Source of the DNA: an uncultured Atopostipes sp.
GTDB lineage: Bacteria; Bacillota; Bacilli; Lactobacillales; Carnobacteriaceae_A
Assembly (NCBI GenBank): GCA_910588235.1
Contig: CAJUOQ010000008.1
Coordinates: 1-64,000, forward strand
Direction of reading: 5' to 3'
DNA: 64,000 nucleotides
The stretch's first letter is position 1; every line of letters begins with the position of its first letter. A program made the translations under genes and the position numbers. Below the pieces are notes generated by a model, which was given only the letters and a program-made list of their open reading frames with translations, was not told the origin of the DNA and ran no database searches. This document shows, piece after piece, positions 28,006-38,972 of this stretch.

Positions 28006-28210
28006 TGTGTCTATTGAGGGGATCTTATACACTAAATAAGAAAAGTAAAATGCTAAACGTTGAAGTAAAGCAGTTACGACCTCTATGATAGAAATATAAA
28101 AGGCGATGAAGCGAGAGGTTGCGACACGCTCGGACGCGTTGCCATGAACGGGCGTCGTGGAAATTTTCGCAGAGCCAGGTTTATTATAAAATAAGCGAAG
28201 GAGGGAAATC
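28006..28210 (+). promoter_or_regulatory. S10 operon leader
   Basis: The 200-base leader has a GC-rich core near 28112-28175 (GCGAGAGGTTGCGACACGC and the following GGACGCGTTGCC and GGGCGTCGTGG segments) in otherwise AT-rich DNA. Bacillus and relatives have a similar conserved leader before rpsJ. The match is from memory. Confidence 0.5.
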
Positions 28211-28519
28211 ATGGCTAAACAAAAGATTCGTATTCGTTTGAAAGCATATGAACACGGAGTGCTTGATCAATCAGCACAAAAAATCGTTGATACAGCGGAA
28301 AGAACAGGTGCAGGAGTTTCTGGACCAGTTCCATTACCAACTGAACGAGAAGTGTTCACAGTGGTTCGTTCACCACACGTTTTCGACAGTTCACGTGAGC
28401 ATTTCGAAATGCTAACACATAAACGTTTAGTAGACATTGTTAACCCAACACCTAAGACTGTTGACGCATTAACAAAATTAGATCTACCATCAGGTGTGGA
28501 CATCGAAATCAAACTATAA
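28211..28519 (+). CDS. rpsJ: 30S ribosomal protein S10
   Basis: S10 is a 30S head protein and also the NusE antitermination factor. The 102-residue protein has the usual length and shows [20 protein letters not shown] near 6-25 and the S10 signature with [17 protein letters not shown] near 74-90. The start is ATG at 28211 with AAGGAGGG upstream. It is the first gene of the long ribosomal super-operon. Confidence 0.98.
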   Translation: MAKQKIRIRLKAYEHGVLDQSAQKIVDTAERTGAGVSGPVPLPTEREVFTVVRSPHVFDSSREHFEMLTHKRLVDIVNPTPKTVDALTKLDLPSGVDIEIKL

Positions 28520-28613
28520 GCAAAAAAAATGAAACTAGAATTGGTAGGACGTAGGAATATGTTCTAAAAGAATTAATCAATAAAAATACTTAAAAAATAA
28601 TGGAGGTGTACTC

Positions 28614-29249
28614 ATGACCAAAGGAATCTTAGGAAAAAAAGTCGGAATGACACAAATCTTTGATGAAGCAGGATTATTAGTTCCTGTTACAGTCTTAGAA
28701 GTTCAACCAAACGTTGTATTGCAAGTAAAATCTGAAGAAGCAGATGGTTACAATGCAGTTCAATTAGGAGTTGATGACAAACGTGATATTTTGTCAAATC
28801 AAGCCGAACAAGGTCATGTTAAAAAAGCAGAAACTGCTCCTAAGCGCTTCGTTAAAGAAATTCGCGATGCTGAGCTTGGAGAGGTTGAAGTTGGAAGTGA
28901 AGTTACTGTTGAATTATTCGAACAGGGTGAAATGCTAGACATTACAGGTGTTTCAAAAGGTAAAGGATACCAAGGAAACATCAAGCGCCATAACCATGCA
29001 AGAGGACCGGAAACACACGGTTCACGTTACCATCGTGGAGTTGGGGCAATGAGTGCAGCAGCTACACCAGGACGTGTTCGTAAAGGTAAAAAGCTACCTG
29101 GACAAATGGGTGGAGACACAGTAACAATTCAAAACTTAGAATTAGTACAAGTTGACGCAGAACGTAATGTTCTTTTAGTCAAAGGAAATGTTCCTGGAGC
29201 TAAAAAATCATTCGTAGAAATCAAATCAGCAGTTAAATCTGCAAATTAA
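28614..29249 (+). CDS. rplC: 50S ribosomal protein L3
   Basis: L3 starts 50S assembly and its long loop reaches toward the peptidyl transferase centre. The 211-residue protein has [13 protein letters not shown] at about 4-16 and the central loop [18 protein letters not shown]. The start is ATG at 28614 with TGGAGGTG upstream, 94 bases after rpsJ. Confidence 0.98.
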   Translation: MTKGILGKKVGMTQIFDEAGLLVPVTVLEVQPNVVLQVKSEEADGYNAVQLGVDDKRDILSNQAEQGHVKKAETAPKRFVKEIRDAELGEVEVGSEVTVELFEQGEMLDITGVSKGKGYQGNIKRHNHARGPETHGSRYHRGVGAMSAAATPGRVRKGKKLPGQMGGDTVTIQNLELVQVDAERNVLLVKGNVPGAKKSFVEIKSAVKSAN

Positions 29250-29270
29250 ACTGGAAGGGGGATTTGACAC

Positions 29271-29894
29271 ATGCCAACTATAGACTTATTAAAACAAGAT
29301 GGAACAACGGCTGGTGAAGTCGTATTGAACGATGAGCTTTTTGGAATCGAACCAAACCAAAGCGTAATGTTTGATGTTATTACAAACCAACAAGCTGCTC
29401 AGAGACAAGGTACACATGCTGTGAAGAATAGAAGTGCTCGACGTGGTGGAGGCAAAAAACCATGGCGTCAAAAAGGTACTGGACGTGCTCGTCACGGATC
29501 TACTCGTTCACCAATCTGGCGTGGCGGTGGAGTCGTCTTTGGACCAACTCCTCGATCATACGGTTATAAAGTACCAAGAAAATCTCGTCGTCTAGCAATC
29601 AAATCTGTCCTTTCACAAAAAGTATTGGACAATGAACTGGTTGTTGTTGACTCACTAGAATTAGATACACCAAAAACAAAAGACTTCAGAGCAATTTTAG
29701 AAAACTTAGGAGTAGACAAAAAAGTACTACTTGTGTTAGAAGATAGTAATGAGAACATTTATAAAGCAGCAAGAAACATTCCAAATGTGAAAATTGTTTC
29801 TTCAAATAATGTTTCTGTACTAGATGTAGTAGCACATGATTACTTACTATTTACTCAAACAGCTCTAGAAGAATTAGAGGGGGCTCTTCAGTAA
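29271..29894 (+). CDS. rplD: 50S ribosomal protein L4
   Basis: L4 lines the exit tunnel and helps early 50S assembly. The 207-residue protein has the tunnel loop with [21 protein letters not shown] near 52-72 and [12 protein letters not shown] near 85. The start is ATG at 29271 with GGAAGGGG upstream. Its stop codon shares one base with the rplW start, so the two are translationally coupled. Confidence 0.98.
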   Translation: MPTIDLLKQDGTTAGEVVLNDELFGIEPNQSVMFDVITNQQAAQRQGTHAVKNRSARRGGGKKPWRQKGTGRARHGSTRSPIWRGGGVVFGPTPRSYGYKVPRKSRRLAIKSVLSQKVLDNELVVVDSLELDTPKTKDFRAILENLGVDKKVLLVLEDSNENIYKAARNIPNVKIVSSNNVSVLDVVAHDYLLFTQTALEELEGALQ

Positions 29895-30202
29895 TGGATG
29901 CACGTGATGTAATCTTACGTCCGGTAATAACAGAACAGTCTGTTTATGAAATGGACGAGAAAAAATACACATTCATCGTTGACCCACGAGCAAATAGATC
30001 TCAAGTAAAGCATGCTGTACAAGAGGTTTTTGATGTAGATGTTAAGAAAGTTAACATCGTAAACACTGCTCGTAAACCAAAAGCAATGGGACAAATGCGA
30101 CAATATCAAGGCTTCAAAAAGAGCCGTAAAAAAGCAATTGTTACATTAACAGAAGCTTCAGCTGACATTGATGTGTTCGGCGAAGACAATGATGAAGAAT
30201 AA
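29894..30202 (+). CDS. rplW: 50S ribosomal protein L23
   Basis: L23 lies at the tunnel exit and docks trigger factor and SRP. The 102-residue protein begins with the typical [12 protein letters not shown] and has the RNA-binding [24 protein letters not shown] region. It overlaps rplD by one base. The C terminus has a short acidic end. Confidence 0.97.
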   Translation: MDARDVILRPVITEQSVYEMDEKKYTFIVDPRANRSQVKHAVQEVFDVDVKKVNIVNTARKPKAMGQMRQYQGFKKSRKKAIVTLTEASADIDVFGEDNDEE

Positions 30203-30266
30203 TTAGATAATAAATATAAAAGAGATTTAAAAAAACAAATCATGAAATTTTAAGGAGGGGAAAATA

Positions 30267-31106
30267 GTGGCTATTAAGAATTATAAATCTACTACAAACG
30301 GTCAACGCCATAAGTCAGGATTAGATTTTTCAGACATTACAACCAGTAAGCCTGAAAAGTCATTACTAGTTAAAAATCCTAAACAAGCTGGTCGTAATAA
30401 TAGAGGTAAAATCACAACCCGTCATCAAGCCGGAGGCCACAAACATCAATACCGAATTGTCGATTTCAAACGACAAAAAGATGGAATCCGCGGTATTGTT
30501 AAAACGATCGAATATGATCCAAACCGTTCAGCAAACATTTCCTTGATTCAATATGAAGATGGTGTGAAAACATATATCTTAGCACCTAAAGGAATTGAAG
30601 TTGGTCAAGATGTTATGTCAGGAGAAGACGTTGATATCAATGTAGGTAATGCATTGCCATTAGCAAACATTCCAGTTGGTACAACCATTCACAACATCGA
30701 GTTGAAACCAGGTAAAGGTGGACAATTAGTTCGCTCTGCTGGTGGATCTGCACAAGTATTAGGTAAAGAAGGAAAATACGTACTGATTCGTTTAAGTTCG
30801 GGAGAAAACCGTTTAATCTTAGCTGCATGCCGTGCAACTATCGGTACTGTTGGTAATGAACAACATGAGCTAGTATCAATCGGTAAAGCTGGACGTAATC
30901 GTTGGTTAGGTAAAAGACCTGCTGTACGTGGTTCTGCAATGAACCCTAACGATCACCCGCACGGTGGTGGGGAAGGTCGATCACCTATTGGTATGCCAAG
31001 TCCATTATCACCATGGGGCAAACCTACACTTGGTAAGAAAACTCGTCGTCGTAAAAAATCTGATAAATTAATCGTTCGTGGACGTCGTAAGAAAAAACGC
31101 GGTTAA
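30267..31106 (+). CDS. rplB: 50S ribosomal protein L2
   Basis: L2 is needed for subunit joining and peptidyl transferase function. The 279-residue protein has the conserved [22 protein letters not shown] near 45-66 and the functional [17 protein letters not shown] loop near 225-240 with the conserved His. The start is GTG at 30267 with AGGAGGGG upstream. Confidence 0.98.
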   Translation: MAIKNYKSTTNGQRHKSGLDFSDITTSKPEKSLLVKNPKQAGRNNRGKITTRHQAGGHKHQYRIVDFKRQKDGIRGIVKTIEYDPNRSANISLIQYEDGVKTYILAPKGIEVGQDVMSGEDVDINVGNALPLANIPVGTTIHNIELKPGKGGQLVRSAGGSAQVLGKEGKYVLIRLSSGENRLILAACRATIGTVGNEQHELVSIGKAGRNRWLGKRPAVRGSAMNPNDHPHGGGEGRSPIGMPSPLSPWGKPTLGKKTRRRKKSDKLIVRGRRKKKRG

Positions 31107-31178
31107 TTAAACAGTTACTAATAAAACAATTTAAAGATTAAAAGAAACTAGAATTCAGAAAAATAAAGGAGGGTAATC

Positions 31179-31463
31179 ATGGCCCGCAGTTTGAAAAAAG
31201 GACCTTTCGCTGATGATCATTTAATGAAAAAAGTCCGCGAAATGGATGATGACAATAAACGCGTAATTCGCACTTGGTCACGACGTTCAACAATTTTCCC
31301 AAATTTCGTTGGACACACAATTGCAGTATATGATGGTCGTAAACATGTACCCGTTTATATTCAAGAAGATATGGTTGGACATAAATTAGGTGAATTTGCT
31401 CCAACTCGTACATTCCGTGGACACGGAAGAAGTGACCAAACCTCATCTGGTATATCTATTTAA
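31179..31463 (+). CDS. rpsS: 30S ribosomal protein S19
   Basis: S19 forms the 30S head with S13 and touches the A-site finger. The 94-residue protein starts ARSLKKGPF and holds [34 protein letters not shown] sequence at about 33-62. The start is ATG at 31179 with AGGAGGG upstream. Confidence 0.98.
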   Translation: MARSLKKGPFADDHLMKKVREMDDDNKRVIRTWSRRSTIFPNFVGHTIAVYDGRKHVPVYIQEDMVGHKLGEFAPTRTFRGHGRSDQTSSGISI

Positions 31464-31484
31464 TTTGTGAAAGGAGGAAACAAA

Positions 31485-31841
31485 ATGGCAGATACAGTAA
31501 CGTCAGCAAAAGCTACAGCTAAAGTCGTACGCATTGCTCCGCGAAAAGTTCGATTAGTCGTTGATGCAGTTCGTGGAAAAAGTGTTGCCGAAGCTATTTC
31601 TACCCTTCGTTTCGCAAATAGAGGTGCAGCGAAACCAGTAGAAAAAGTATTAAACTCAGCAGTAGCAAACGCTGAACATAACTTTGATTTAAACGCAGAA
31701 GATTTAATTGTAAGTGAAGCTTACGTAAACGAAGGACCAACACTAAAAAGATTCCGTCCTCGTGCACAAGGTGCAGCTTCAGGAATTAATAAAAGAACAA
31801 GCCACATTACAATTGTGGTATCTGAGAAAGAGGAGGCGTAA
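31485..31841 (+). CDS. rplV: 50S ribosomal protein L22
   Basis: L22 extends a hairpin into the exit tunnel where macrolide resistance changes occur. The 118-residue protein has [18 protein letters not shown] near 16-33 and the hairpin with [24 protein letters not shown] near 84-107. The start is ATG at 31485, after AAGGAGG. An in-frame GTG at 31467 lies before the ribosome binding site and is rejected. Confidence 0.97.
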   Translation: MADTVTSAKATAKVVRIAPRKVRLVVDAVRGKSVAEAISTLRFANRGAAKPVEKVLNSAVANAEHNFDLNAEDLIVSEAYVNEGPTLKRFRPRAQGAASGINKRTSHITIVVSEKEEA

Positions 31842-31846
31842 ATAAA

Positions 31847-32506
31847 ATGGGTCAAAAGATAAATCCACATGGTTTTCGAGTCGGCGTTATCCAAGACTGG
31901 GACGCTAAATGGTACGCAGACGATAATAACTTCGCAGACGTACTACATGAAGACTTAAAAATTCGTGAACACATTGATACAGTCTTAGCAGATGCTTCTG
32001 TTTCTCGAGTAGAAATTGAACGTGCAGCTAACCGCATTAACGTATCAATCAATACTTCTAAACCAGGTATGGTTATTGGTAAAGGCGGTTCAGAAGTAGA
32101 CAAACTAAGAAGCCAATTAAACAATTTAACTGGTAAACGAGTGCACGTGAATATCGTTGAAATCAAAAAACCAGAATTAGATGCAAAATTAGTTGCAGAA
32201 GATATTGCAGAACAATTAGAAAACCGTATCGCTTTCCGTCGTGCTCAAAAGCAAGCAATTCAACAAACAATGCGTGCAGGAGCAGAAGGTGTCCGTACAG
32301 TAGTATCAGGACGTTTAAACGGAGCAGATATGGCTCGTACAGAAGGATTTTCAGAAGGAACAGTTCCATTACACACGATTCGTGCAGATATTGATTATGC
32401 ACACGCTGAAGCAGATACAACTTTCGGTAAAATCGGTGTTAAAGTATGGATCTCTAAAGGAGAAGTTCTTCCTGAAGTAGCCGAAGAATCGGAAGGAGGA
32501 AAATAA
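31847..32506 (+). CDS. rpsC: 30S ribosomal protein S3
   Basis: S3 lies at the mRNA entry channel and takes part in mRNA unwinding. The 219-residue protein begins [12 protein letters not shown], has a KH domain with VIGKGGSEV near 75, and a C-terminal S3 domain ([34 protein letters not shown], near 150-180). The start is ATG at 31847, right after rplV. Confidence 0.98.
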   Translation: MGQKINPHGFRVGVIQDWDAKWYADDNNFADVLHEDLKIREHIDTVLADASVSRVEIERAANRINVSINTSKPGMVIGKGGSEVDKLRSQLNNLTGKRVHVNIVEIKKPELDAKLVAEDIAEQLENRIAFRRAQKQAIQQTMRAGAEGVRTVVSGRLNGADMARTEGFSEGTVPLHTIRADIDYAHAEADTTFGKIGVKVWISKGEVLPEVAEESEGGK

Positions 32507-32509
32507 TCG

Positions 32510-32941
32510 ATGTTAGTACCTAGACGTGTTAAGTACCGTCGTCAGTTCCGTGGTAAAATGCGCGGTGAAGCAAAAGGCGGTAAAGAAGTAGCATTCGGAC
32601 AATACGGATTGCAAGCACTTGATTCAAAATGGATTACAAGTCGTCAAATTGAAGCAGCACGTATTGCAATGACTCGTTTTATGAAACGTGGAGGGAAAGT
32701 ATGGATTAAGATCTTCCCTCATAAACCAGTATCAGCTAAAGCAATCGGTGTTCGTATGGGTTCAGGTAAAGGAGCTCCAGAAGACTGGGTAGCCCCTACA
32801 AAACGTGGTAAAATCATGTTTGAAGTCGGTGGAGTTTCAGAAGAAGTAGCTCACGAAGCATTGCGCTTAGCATCACATAAACTACCAGTTAGAACGAGAA
32901 TTGTCTCTCGTGAAGAAAGTGGTGACTCGCATGAAAGCTAA
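32510..32941 (+). CDS. rplP: 50S ribosomal protein L16
   Basis: L16 shapes the A-tRNA site and is needed late in 50S assembly. The 143-residue protein has the usual length, beginning [19 protein letters not shown], with FGQYGLQAL near 30 and [13 protein letters not shown] near 83. The start is ATG at 32510. Its 3' end overlaps rpmC by 11 bases. Confidence 0.98.
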   Translation: MLVPRRVKYRRQFRGKMRGEAKGGKEVAFGQYGLQALDSKWITSRQIEAARIAMTRFMKRGGKVWIKIFPHKPVSAKAIGVRMGSGKGAPEDWVAPTKRGKIMFEVGGVSEEVAHEALRLASHKLPVRTRIVSREESGDSHES

Positions 32942-33131
32942 AGATTTAGTAGGATTATCCACTGAAGAATTATTAGAAAAAGAAGCAGACTATAGACAAG
33001 AGCTATTCAACTTACGCTTTCAATTAGCGACAGGACAACTAGAAAACACTGCGCGAATTAAACAAGTAAGAAAGAATATTGCTCGAGTAAAAACAGTTTT
33101 ACGTCAAGCAGAAATTGCTCAAGAAGCATAA
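32931..33131 (+). CDS. rpmC: 50S ribosomal protein L29
   Basis: L29 is a small helical protein near the tunnel exit. The 66-residue protein starts [14 protein letters not shown] at ATG 32931 and shows [19 protein letters not shown], the family signature. The start lies inside the rplP end, with GAAGAAAG in rplP acting as ribosome binding site, so translation is coupled. An in-frame extension to 32901 is rejected. Confidence 0.96.
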   Translation: MKAKDLVGLSTEELLEKEADYRQELFNLRFQLATGQLENTARIKQVRKNIARVKTVLRQAEIAQEA

Positions 33132-33168
33132 TTGACATTTCCTTATAATGAAAAAAGGAGGCAATAAA

Positions 33169-33432
33169 TTGGCAGATCGTAATGAACGAAAAGTTTACGT
33201 TGGACGCGTTGTTTCGGACAAAATGGACAAAACAATCGTCGTAGAGATTTCAGCTCGTAAACAACACACTAAATACAGAAAAAGACTGAACTATTCAACA
33301 AAATTAACAGCTCATGATGAAAACAACAGTGCAAAAGATGGGGATTTAGTAAGAATCATGGAAACCCGTCCGCTATCAAAAACAAAACGTTTCCGTTTAG
33401 TTGATATAGTGGAAGAATCTGTAGTTCTATAA
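33169..33432 (+). CDS. rpsQ: 30S ribosomal protein S17
   Basis: S17 is a primary binder of 16S rRNA helix 11. The 87-residue protein shows [20 protein letters not shown] near 8-27 and [14 protein letters not shown] near 69. The start is TTG at 33169, about 7 bases after AAAGGAGG. An ATG at 33148 in the same frame lies upstream of that site and is rejected. Confidence 0.96.
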   Translation: MADRNERKVYVGRVVSDKMDKTIVVEISARKQHTKYRKRLNYSTKLTAHDENNSAKDGDLVRIMETRPLSKTKRFRLVDIVEESVVL

Positions 33433-33474
33433 TCATCTGGAAATTACTTGAAACTGTGAAGGGAGGACTCTGAC

Positions 33475-33843
33475 ATGATTCAAACAGAAAGTAAAATGAA
33501 AGTCGCTGACAACTCTGGGGCACGTATCGTAAAAGTGATCAAAGTTTTAGGTGGATCCGGTGCGAAATATGCAAACATTGGTGATGAAGCAGTTGTTGCT
33601 GTACAACAAGCTACACCAGGCGGCGTTGTCAAAAAAGGTGAAATAGCACGTGCAGTTATTGTGCGTTCAAGAACTGGAGTTCGTCGACCAGATGGTTCAT
33701 ACATCAAGTTTGACGAGAATGCCTGTGTTTTACTTCGTGATGATAGATCACCACGAGGAACACGTATTTTTGGGCCGGTTGCAAGAGAATTACGTGATAA
33801 TAACTTTATGCGTATAATTTCGTTAGCACCGGAAGTACTATAA
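33475..33843 (+). CDS. rplN: 50S ribosomal protein L14
   Basis: L14 takes part in an intersubunit bridge and in binding of the RsfS silencing factor. The 122-residue protein has the standard length, with [16 protein letters not shown] at the start and the signature around [21 protein letters not shown]. The start is ATG at 33475 with GGGAGGA upstream. Confidence 0.98.
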   Translation: MIQTESKMKVADNSGARIVKVIKVLGGSGAKYANIGDEAVVAVQQATPGGVVKKGEIARAVIVRSRTGVRRPDGSYIKFDENACVLLRDDRSPRGTRIFGPVARELRDNNFMRIISLAPEVL

Positions 33844-33873
33844 TTATTAATCGAATACAAGGAGGTGCACGAA

Positions 33874-34179
33874 ATGTTTGTTAAAACAGGAGATACTGTA
33901 AAGGTTATTTCAGGTAACCATAAAGGTGAAACAGGCGAAGTTCTTAAAGTTTTACCAAAAGTAAATAAAGTAATTGTTGAAGATGTAAACATCGTCAAAA
34001 AACATATCCGACCAACAGGAATGGGCCAAGAAGGCGGAATCGTTGAAGAAGAAGCAGCAATCGATGCTTCAAATGTTCAACTCGTTGACCCAGAGACTGG
34101 GGAAGCTTCAAGAATCGGGTATAAAGAAGAAGACGGCAAAAAAGTGCGCTATTTTAAAAAATCAGGAAACACTTTATAA
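33874..34179 (+). CDS. rplX: 50S ribosomal protein L24
   Basis: L24 starts assembly of the 50S subunit and sits by the tunnel exit. The 101-residue protein has a KOW motif near 4-30 ([27 protein letters not shown]). The start is ATG at 33874 after AAGGAGGTG. The in-frame GTG at 33865 is part of that site. Confidence 0.97.
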   Translation: MFVKTGDTVKVISGNHKGETGEVLKVLPKVNKVIVEDVNIVKKHIRPTGMGQEGGIVEEEAAIDASNVQLVDPETGEASRIGYKEEDGKKVRYFKKSGNTL

Positions 34180-34208
34180 AATAGTGAAGAAGGGAGGATA
34201 TCTCTGAG

Positions 34209-34748
34209 ATGAATCGTTTGAAAGAACAATACCAAAATGAAATTGTAGACTCATTAATGGAAAAATTTGATTATGAATCAGTAATGGAAGTTCCAAAAAT
34301 TGAAAAAATCGTTCTAAACATGGGTGTAGGTGATGCAGTATCAAACACTCGTAATTTAGAAAATGCAGTCAACGAACTTACGTTAATCGCTGGTCAAAAA
34401 CCAGTTGTTACTCGCGCGAAAAGATCAGTTGCAGGCTTCCGTTTACGTGAAGGAATGCCAATTGGTACGAAAGTAACTCTTCGTGGTGAGCGTATGTATG
34501 ATTTCTTAGACAAATTAGTTTCTGTCTCATTACCTCGTGTACGTGACTTCCGTGGTGTAAATAAAAACTCATTTGACGGACGTGGAAACTACACTTTAGG
34601 TGTGAGTGAGCAATTAATTTTCCCTGAAATTAGCTACGATGACGTAAGCAAAGTTCGTGGATTAGATATCGTAATTGTTACAACGGCAGAAACAGATGAA
34701 GAAAGTAGAGAATTACTTTCACAATTAGGAATGCCATTCCAAAAATAA
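34209..34748 (+). CDS. rplE: 50S ribosomal protein L5
   Basis: L5 binds 5S rRNA and the P-site tRNA elbow region. The 179-residue protein has [17 protein letters not shown] near 30-46, [24 protein letters not shown] near 62-85 and the C-terminal motif with [10 protein letters not shown]. The start is ATG at 34209 with GGGAGG upstream. Confidence 0.98.
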   Translation: MNRLKEQYQNEIVDSLMEKFDYESVMEVPKIEKIVLNMGVGDAVSNTRNLENAVNELTLIAGQKPVVTRAKRSVAGFRLREGMPIGTKVTLRGERMYDFLDKLVSVSLPRVRDFRGVNKNSFDGRGNYTLGVSEQLIFPEISYDDVSKVRGLDIVIVTTAETDEESRELLSQLGMPFQK

Positions 34749-34775
34749 TAAAGATCGAGGAGGACTTGATACAAC

Positions 34776-34961
34776 ATGGCTAGAAAAGCTTTAATTGAAA
34801 AAAACAAAAAACCAGCTAAATATTCTACTCAAGAGTACACAAGATGTGAACGCTGTGGTAGACCTCACTCAGTATATCGTAAATTTAAATTATGCAGAAT
34901 TTGTCTTCGTGAATTAGCACATAAAGGACAAATCCCTGGATTGAAAAAAGCTAGCTGGTAA
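34776..34961 (+). CDS. rpsN: 30S ribosomal protein S14, zinc-binding type Z
   Basis: S14 contributes to the 30S head. This is the short 61-residue zinc form with two CxxC pairs (CERC near 24-27 and CRIC near 40-43), typical of Firmicutes. Some relatives also carry a long zinc-free paralogue elsewhere. The start is ATG at 34776 with CGAGGAGG upstream. It is also called rpsZ. Confidence 0.97.
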   Translation: MARKALIEKNKKPAKYSTQEYTRCERCGRPHSVYRKFKLCRICLRELAHKGQIPGLKKASW

Positions 34962-34997
34962 TACCCTAGACAGATTTGGAATAAGGAGGCTAATGTT

Positions 34998-35396
34998 ATG
35001 GTAATGACGGATCCAATCGCGGATTTTGTAACAAGAATCCGAAATGCAAATGATGCAAAACATGCACAAGTTGACATCCCTGCATCAAACATTAAATATG
35101 AAATTGCAAAAATCCTTAAAGAAGAAGGATTTATTAAAAACGTTGACTATATTAAAAACGACAAACAGGGAACTGTTCGTATCGATTTAAAATATGGTCC
35201 AAATGACGAAAAAATCATCACTGGATTGAAACGTATTTCTAAACCTGGTTTACGTATCTATGCTAAAGCAGAAGAAGTACCTAAAGTACTTAACGGTTTA
35301 GGAATTGCACTTGTTTCAACTTCAGAAGGAGTAGTTACTGATAAAGTTGCTCGCGCAAGAAACATCGGTGGCGAAGTATTAGCATACGTTTGGTAA
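34998..35396 (+). CDS. rpsH: 30S ribosomal protein S8
   Basis: S8 binds the central 16S rRNA domain and in E. coli represses the spc operon. The 132-residue protein begins [18 protein letters not shown] and ends with the signature [31 protein letters not shown]. The start is ATG at 34998 with AAGGAGG 8 bases upstream. Confidence 0.98.
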   Translation: MVMTDPIADFVTRIRNANDAKHAQVDIPASNIKYEIAKILKEEGFIKNVDYIKNDKQGTVRIDLKYGPNDEKIITGLKRISKPGLRIYAKAEEVPKVLNGLGIALVSTSEGVVTDKVARARNIGGEVLAYVW

Positions 35397-35424
35397 AATT
35401 TAATAACAAGGAGGTGCGGACGTA

Positions 35425-35961
35425 ATGAGCCGAATCGGAAATCTACCTATTGAAATTCCAGAAGGTGTAGAAGTAGAACTTAATGGAAATACAGTTACTG
35501 TAAAAGGTAAAAATGGTGAATTAACTCGTGGTTTAAGCCCGTTAATTGATGTAAATATAGAAGATAACGTAATTACTTTTACTCGTACAAACGAGAGTAA
35601 GAAAAGTCAAATGCTTCATGGAACAACTCGAACAACAGTTAATAACTTAGTTGAAGGTGTTTCAGAAGGATACTCTAAAAAACTAGAAATTGTGGGTGTT
35701 GGTTACCGTGCACAAATGCAAGGGAACAAACTCGTTTTAAACTTAGGATTATCACATCCAGTAGAGTTTGAAGCACCAGAAGGAATCGAAATTGAAGTTC
35801 CTTCAAACACTGAAGTTATTATTAAAGGTGCTGACAAAGAGGCTGTTGGAGCTTTAGCAGCAAATATTCGAGCAGTACGATCACCTGAACCATATAAAGG
35901 AAAAGGTGTCCGCTACGAAGGCGAATTTGTTCGTCGTAAAGAAGGTAAAACAGGTAAATAA
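35425..35961 (+). CDS. rplF: 50S ribosomal protein L6
   Basis: L6 lies near the sarcin-ricin loop and the stalk base. The 178-residue protein has two L6 repeats, starting [17 protein letters not shown], with [18 protein letters not shown] near 92 and [14 protein letters not shown] near 155. The start is ATG at 35425 with AAGGAGGTG upstream. A hairpin lies right after the stop. Confidence 0.98.
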   Translation: MSRIGNLPIEIPEGVEVELNGNTVTVKGKNGELTRGLSPLIDVNIEDNVITFTRTNESKKSQMLHGTTRTTVNNLVEGVSEGYSKKLEIVGVGYRAQMQGNKLVLNLGLSHPVEFEAPEGIEIEVPSNTEVIIKGADKEAVGALAANIRAVRSPEPYKGKGVRYEGEFVRRKEGKTGK

Positions 35962-35989
35962 ACAATATAATTTATATATTGTTTTTATC
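35960..35989 (+). terminator. All-AT hairpin between rplF and rplR
   Basis: AAACAATATA (35960-35969) pairs with TATATTGTTT (35975-35984) and two further T follow. Being AT-only it is at most a partial terminator. Confidence 0.45.
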
Positions 35990-36048
35990 TGTCTTAAACT
36001 ATGAAATTAAACTTATAAAAAATAGATAATTAGTATAGAGGTGACATT

Positions 36049-36408
36049 GTGATTACAAAACCAGATAAAAATAAAACTCGTAAGAAAAGACATCAAAGAG
36101 TACGTCGTAAAATTTCTGGTACTGCAGAGTGCCCGCGTTTAAACGTATTTCGTTCAAATAAAAACATCTACACTCAATTAATTGATGATGTAGAGGGTGT
36201 AACGCTAGCAAGTGCATCTACCTTAGATAATGAAATTTCTGATGAAGATACAAAAGTAGAACAAGCTGCAGCAGTTGGTAAGCTAGTTGCTGAACGCGCG
36301 CAAGAAAACGACATTAAAGAAGTTGTTTTTGACCGTGGTGGTTATAAATATCATGGCCGTGTAGCAGCATTAGCAGAAGCAGCTCGTGAAAATGGCTTAG
36401 AATTTTAA
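36049..36408 (+). CDS. rplR: 50S ribosomal protein L18
   Basis: L18 binds 5S rRNA with L5. The 119-residue protein has the basic start [19 protein letters not shown], the [14 protein letters not shown] stretch near 34 and the final [23 protein letters not shown]. The start is GTG at 36049 with AGAGGTG upstream. Confidence 0.97.
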   Translation: MITKPDKNKTRKKRHQRVRRKISGTAECPRLNVFRSNKNIYTQLIDDVEGVTLASASTLDNEISDEDTKVEQAAAVGKLVAERAQENDIKEVVFDRGGYKYHGRVAALAEAARENGLEF

Positions 36409-36428
36409 GTAAAGGAGGAAATATATAA

Positions 36429-36932
36429 ATGGTATCAAATATTGATGCATCGACTTTAGATTTAGAAGATCGTGTTGTCGAGATTAACCGAGTAACTAAA
36501 GTTGTTAAAGGTGGACGTAACCTCCGTTTTAACGCTTTAGTAATTGTTGGTGACAGAAATGGTCACGTAGGAATGGGAACTGGTAAAGCACAAGAAGTTC
36601 CAGAAGCTATTCGTAAAGCAGTTGAAGATGCAAAAGAAAACTTAATCGAAGTACCACTTGTTGATACAACAATTCCTCACGAAGTAATTGGAGTACATGG
36701 TGGTGGACGAGTTATGTTGCGTCCAGCTGTTGCCGGTGCAGGAGTTTCTGCTGGTGGACCTGTTCGTGCAGTCTTAGAATTAGCTGGTGTTGAAGACATT
36801 TCTTCAAAATCAATCGGTTCAAGTTCTGCGATCAACATGGTTCGTGCAACACTTGAAGGAATTACACAACTTAAAAAAGCAGAAGATGTTGCGAAATTAC
36901 GTGGCAAATCTGTTGATGAATTACTAAATTAA
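36429..36932 (+). CDS. rpsE: 30S ribosomal protein S5
   Basis: S5 shapes the mRNA entry and decoding fidelity (ram mutations). The 167-residue protein has the N-terminal double-stranded RNA-binding domain with [22 protein letters not shown] near 22-43 and the [16 protein letters not shown] motif near 137. The start is ATG at 36429 with AAGGAGG upstream. Confidence 0.98.
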   Translation: MVSNIDASTLDLEDRVVEINRVTKVVKGGRNLRFNALVIVGDRNGHVGMGTGKAQEVPEAIRKAVEDAKENLIEVPLVDTTIPHEVIGVHGGGRVMLRPAVAGAGVSAGGPVRAVLELAGVEDISSKSIGSSSAINMVRATLEGITQLKKAEDVAKLRGKSVDELLN

Positions 36933-36945
36933 GGAGGATGGCGCA

Positions 36946-37134
36946 ATGGCGAACTTAAAAGTTACATTGAGAAGAAGTTTGATTGGTCGTCCAGAGAAAC
37001 AACATCGAGTGCTACAATCTTTAGGATTGGGCAAGAAAATCAATTCATCCGTTGTCGTACCAGACACAGATGCTAACCGTAAATCAATCAAACATGTTGA
37101 ACATTTAGTAGAAGTAGAAGAAATTACTGAATAA
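36946..37134 (+). CDS. rpmD: 50S ribosomal protein L30
   Basis: A small 62-residue 50S protein with the family signature around [20 protein letters not shown] and the end [13 protein letters not shown]. The start is ATG at 36946 with AAGGAGG upstream, 13 bases after rpsE. Confidence 0.97.
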   Translation: MANLKVTLRRSLIGRPEKQHRVLQSLGLGKKINSSVVVPDTDANRKSIKHVEHLVEVEEITE

Positions 37135-37162
37135 ATCATTCGAAAAGGAGGTGCCTATAATC

Positions 37163-37603
37163 ATGAAATTACATGAATTGAAATCGGCAGAAGGATCTCG
37201 TAAAAAAAGAAACCGCGTAGGTCGTGGACCTTCATCGGGAAATGGTAAAACTGCAGGACGTGGTCAAAAAGGACAAAAAGCACGTAACACTCCAGGACCA
37301 AATCCATGGTTTGAGGGTGGACAAACACCACTATTCCAAAGATTACCTAAACGAGGTTTCACAAACGTTAGCCGTAAAGAATACTCAATCATTAACTTAG
37401 ACGCTTTAAACAGATTCGATGAAGGAACTGAAGTTACTCCAGAATTATTGTTAGAAACAGGCGTTTTAAGTAAAGAAAGAGCTGGCGTAAAAGTATTGGC
37501 AAAAGGATCGATTGATCGCAAATTGACAGTGAAGGCCCATAAATTCTCCAGAGCTGCTCAAGAGGCAATCGAAGCTGCTGGAGGATCCATCGAGGTGATC
37601 TAA
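37163..37603 (+). CDS. rplO: 50S ribosomal protein L15
   Basis: L15 joins late steps of 50S assembly. The 146-residue protein begins [22 protein letters not shown] and has [13 protein letters not shown] [17 protein letters not shown] near 50-66 and the C-terminal [19 protein letters not shown]. The start is ATG at 37163 after AAAAGGAGGTG. The GTG at 37151 lies in that site. It shares one base with secY. Confidence 0.97.
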   Translation: MKLHELKSAEGSRKKRNRVGRGPSSGNGKTAGRGQKGQKARNTPGPNPWFEGGQTPLFQRLPKRGFTNVSRKEYSIINLDALNRFDEGTEVTPELLLETGVLSKERAGVKVLAKGSIDRKLTVKAHKFSRAAQEAIEAAGGSIEVI

Positions 37604-38922
37604 TGATCGAATTGTTAAAAGGGGCATTTAAAGAAAAATTTATTCGAAACCGAGTACTCTTTACACTTGGGTTGATTTTAGTTTTTCGATTTGGAACTTA
37701 TATTACGGTTCCGGGTGTAAATGCTGCCGCTATACAAGACCTTTCTACATCAGGGCTATTTAATTTATTAGATACCTTTGGTGGAGGAGCGCTTCAGAAC
37801 TATTCGATCTTTGCACTGGGAATATCCCCATACATTACATCCTCAATCATTGTTCAACTATTACAAATGGATGTAGTTCCAAAGTTTACAGAATGGGCTG
37901 AACAAGGTGAAGTAGGGCGACGTAAATTAAATCAAACAACTCGTTATTTAACCATCTTTGTGGCATTTTTACAAGCATTGGCTATCTCACTAGGGTTTAA
38001 TACCTTAGCGGATCTTGATTTAATTATGAATCCAGGATTAATGACCTATCTTAAAATAGCAATCATTATGACAGCCGGAACAATGTTCGTTATGTGGTTA
38101 GGAGAAATGATTACTGTCAAAGGAATTGGGAATGGAACTTCTCTTATTATCTTTTCAGGAATTGTTGCTCGAATTCCACATGATCTTGTAGACATCTATA
38201 ATACACAAATTAGAAATGCGGGAGAAGAAATTGTTCAATCAACGATCTTCTTGATTGTATTGGCAATTATCTTCCTTTTACTCGTCGTTTTTGTGGTGTA
38301 TATGGAGAATGCACGTAGAAATATACCAATTCGTTACTCAAAAAGAGCTGTCTCGTCTGAAGAGGCTGTTTTACCGTTAAAAGTAAACTCAGCTGGCGTT
38401 ATTCCAGTAATCTTTGCGAGCTCATTTATGATGGTGCCACAAATCATTTTAGGGTTGTTTGCATCAGGTAACCAATCAGCAACATGGTTCCAAGTAATCA
38501 ATAGCATGTTTAACATGCAAGAACCTGTTGGGGCAATTTTATATATCGCATTAATTGTACTCTTTACTTACTTTTATGCTTTTATTCAGGTAAATCCTGA
38601 AAAAGCCGCTGAAAACTTACAGAGACAAAATGCTTATATTCCACGTGTCCGTCCAGGAAGAGAAACAGAAAACTATATTAATTATATGCTCGTTCGCTTA
38701 AGTACCGTTGGAGCATTTTATCTTGCTTTAATTTCGATTCTTCCAATCATCGCATCATCTATTTGGAACCTTTCAGCATTAGCGCTTGGAGGAACCAGTC
38801 TATTGATTGTTGTCGGTGTTGGTTTAGACTTTACAAACCAATTGGAAGGCTTACTAAGCAAAACGAGTTATACTGGCTTTATTTATGAATACGAACCAAA
38901 GTATTCTACTGAAAATAAATGA
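37603..38922 (+). CDS. secY: Preprotein translocase subunit SecY
   Basis: SecY is the channel subunit of the Sec translocon. The 439-residue protein has about ten membrane spans. It shows the plug region with GGALQNYSIFALGISPYI near 62-80, LNQTTRYLT near 108, GIGNGTSLIIF near 173 and the C-terminal VRPGRETENYI. The start is ATG at 37603, overlapping the rplO stop, so the two are translationally coupled. Confidence 0.98.
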   Translation: MIELLKGAFKEKFIRNRVLFTLGLILVFRFGTYITVPGVNAAAIQDLSTSGLFNLLDTFGGGALQNYSIFALGISPYITSSIIVQLLQMDVVPKFTEWAEQGEVGRRKLNQTTRYLTIFVAFLQALAISLGFNTLADLDLIMNPGLMTYLKIAIIMTAGTMFVMWLGEMITVKGIGNGTSLIIFSGIVARIPHDLVDIYNTQIRNAGEEIVQSTIFLIVLAIIFLLLVVFVVYMENARRNIPIRYSKRAVSSEEAVLPLKVNSAGVIPVIFASSFMMVPQIILGLFASGNQSATWFQVINSMFNMQEPVGAILYIALIVLFTYFYAFIQVNPEKAAENLQRQNAYIPRVRPGRETENYINYMLVRLSTVGAFYLALISILPIIASSIWNLSALALGGTSLLIVVGVGLDFTNQLEGLLSKTSYTGFIYEYEPKYSTENK

Positions 38923-38972
38923 TAGTATTCTTTAAGCATACATTTTATGCATAAATAGGGGAGGATATAAAG

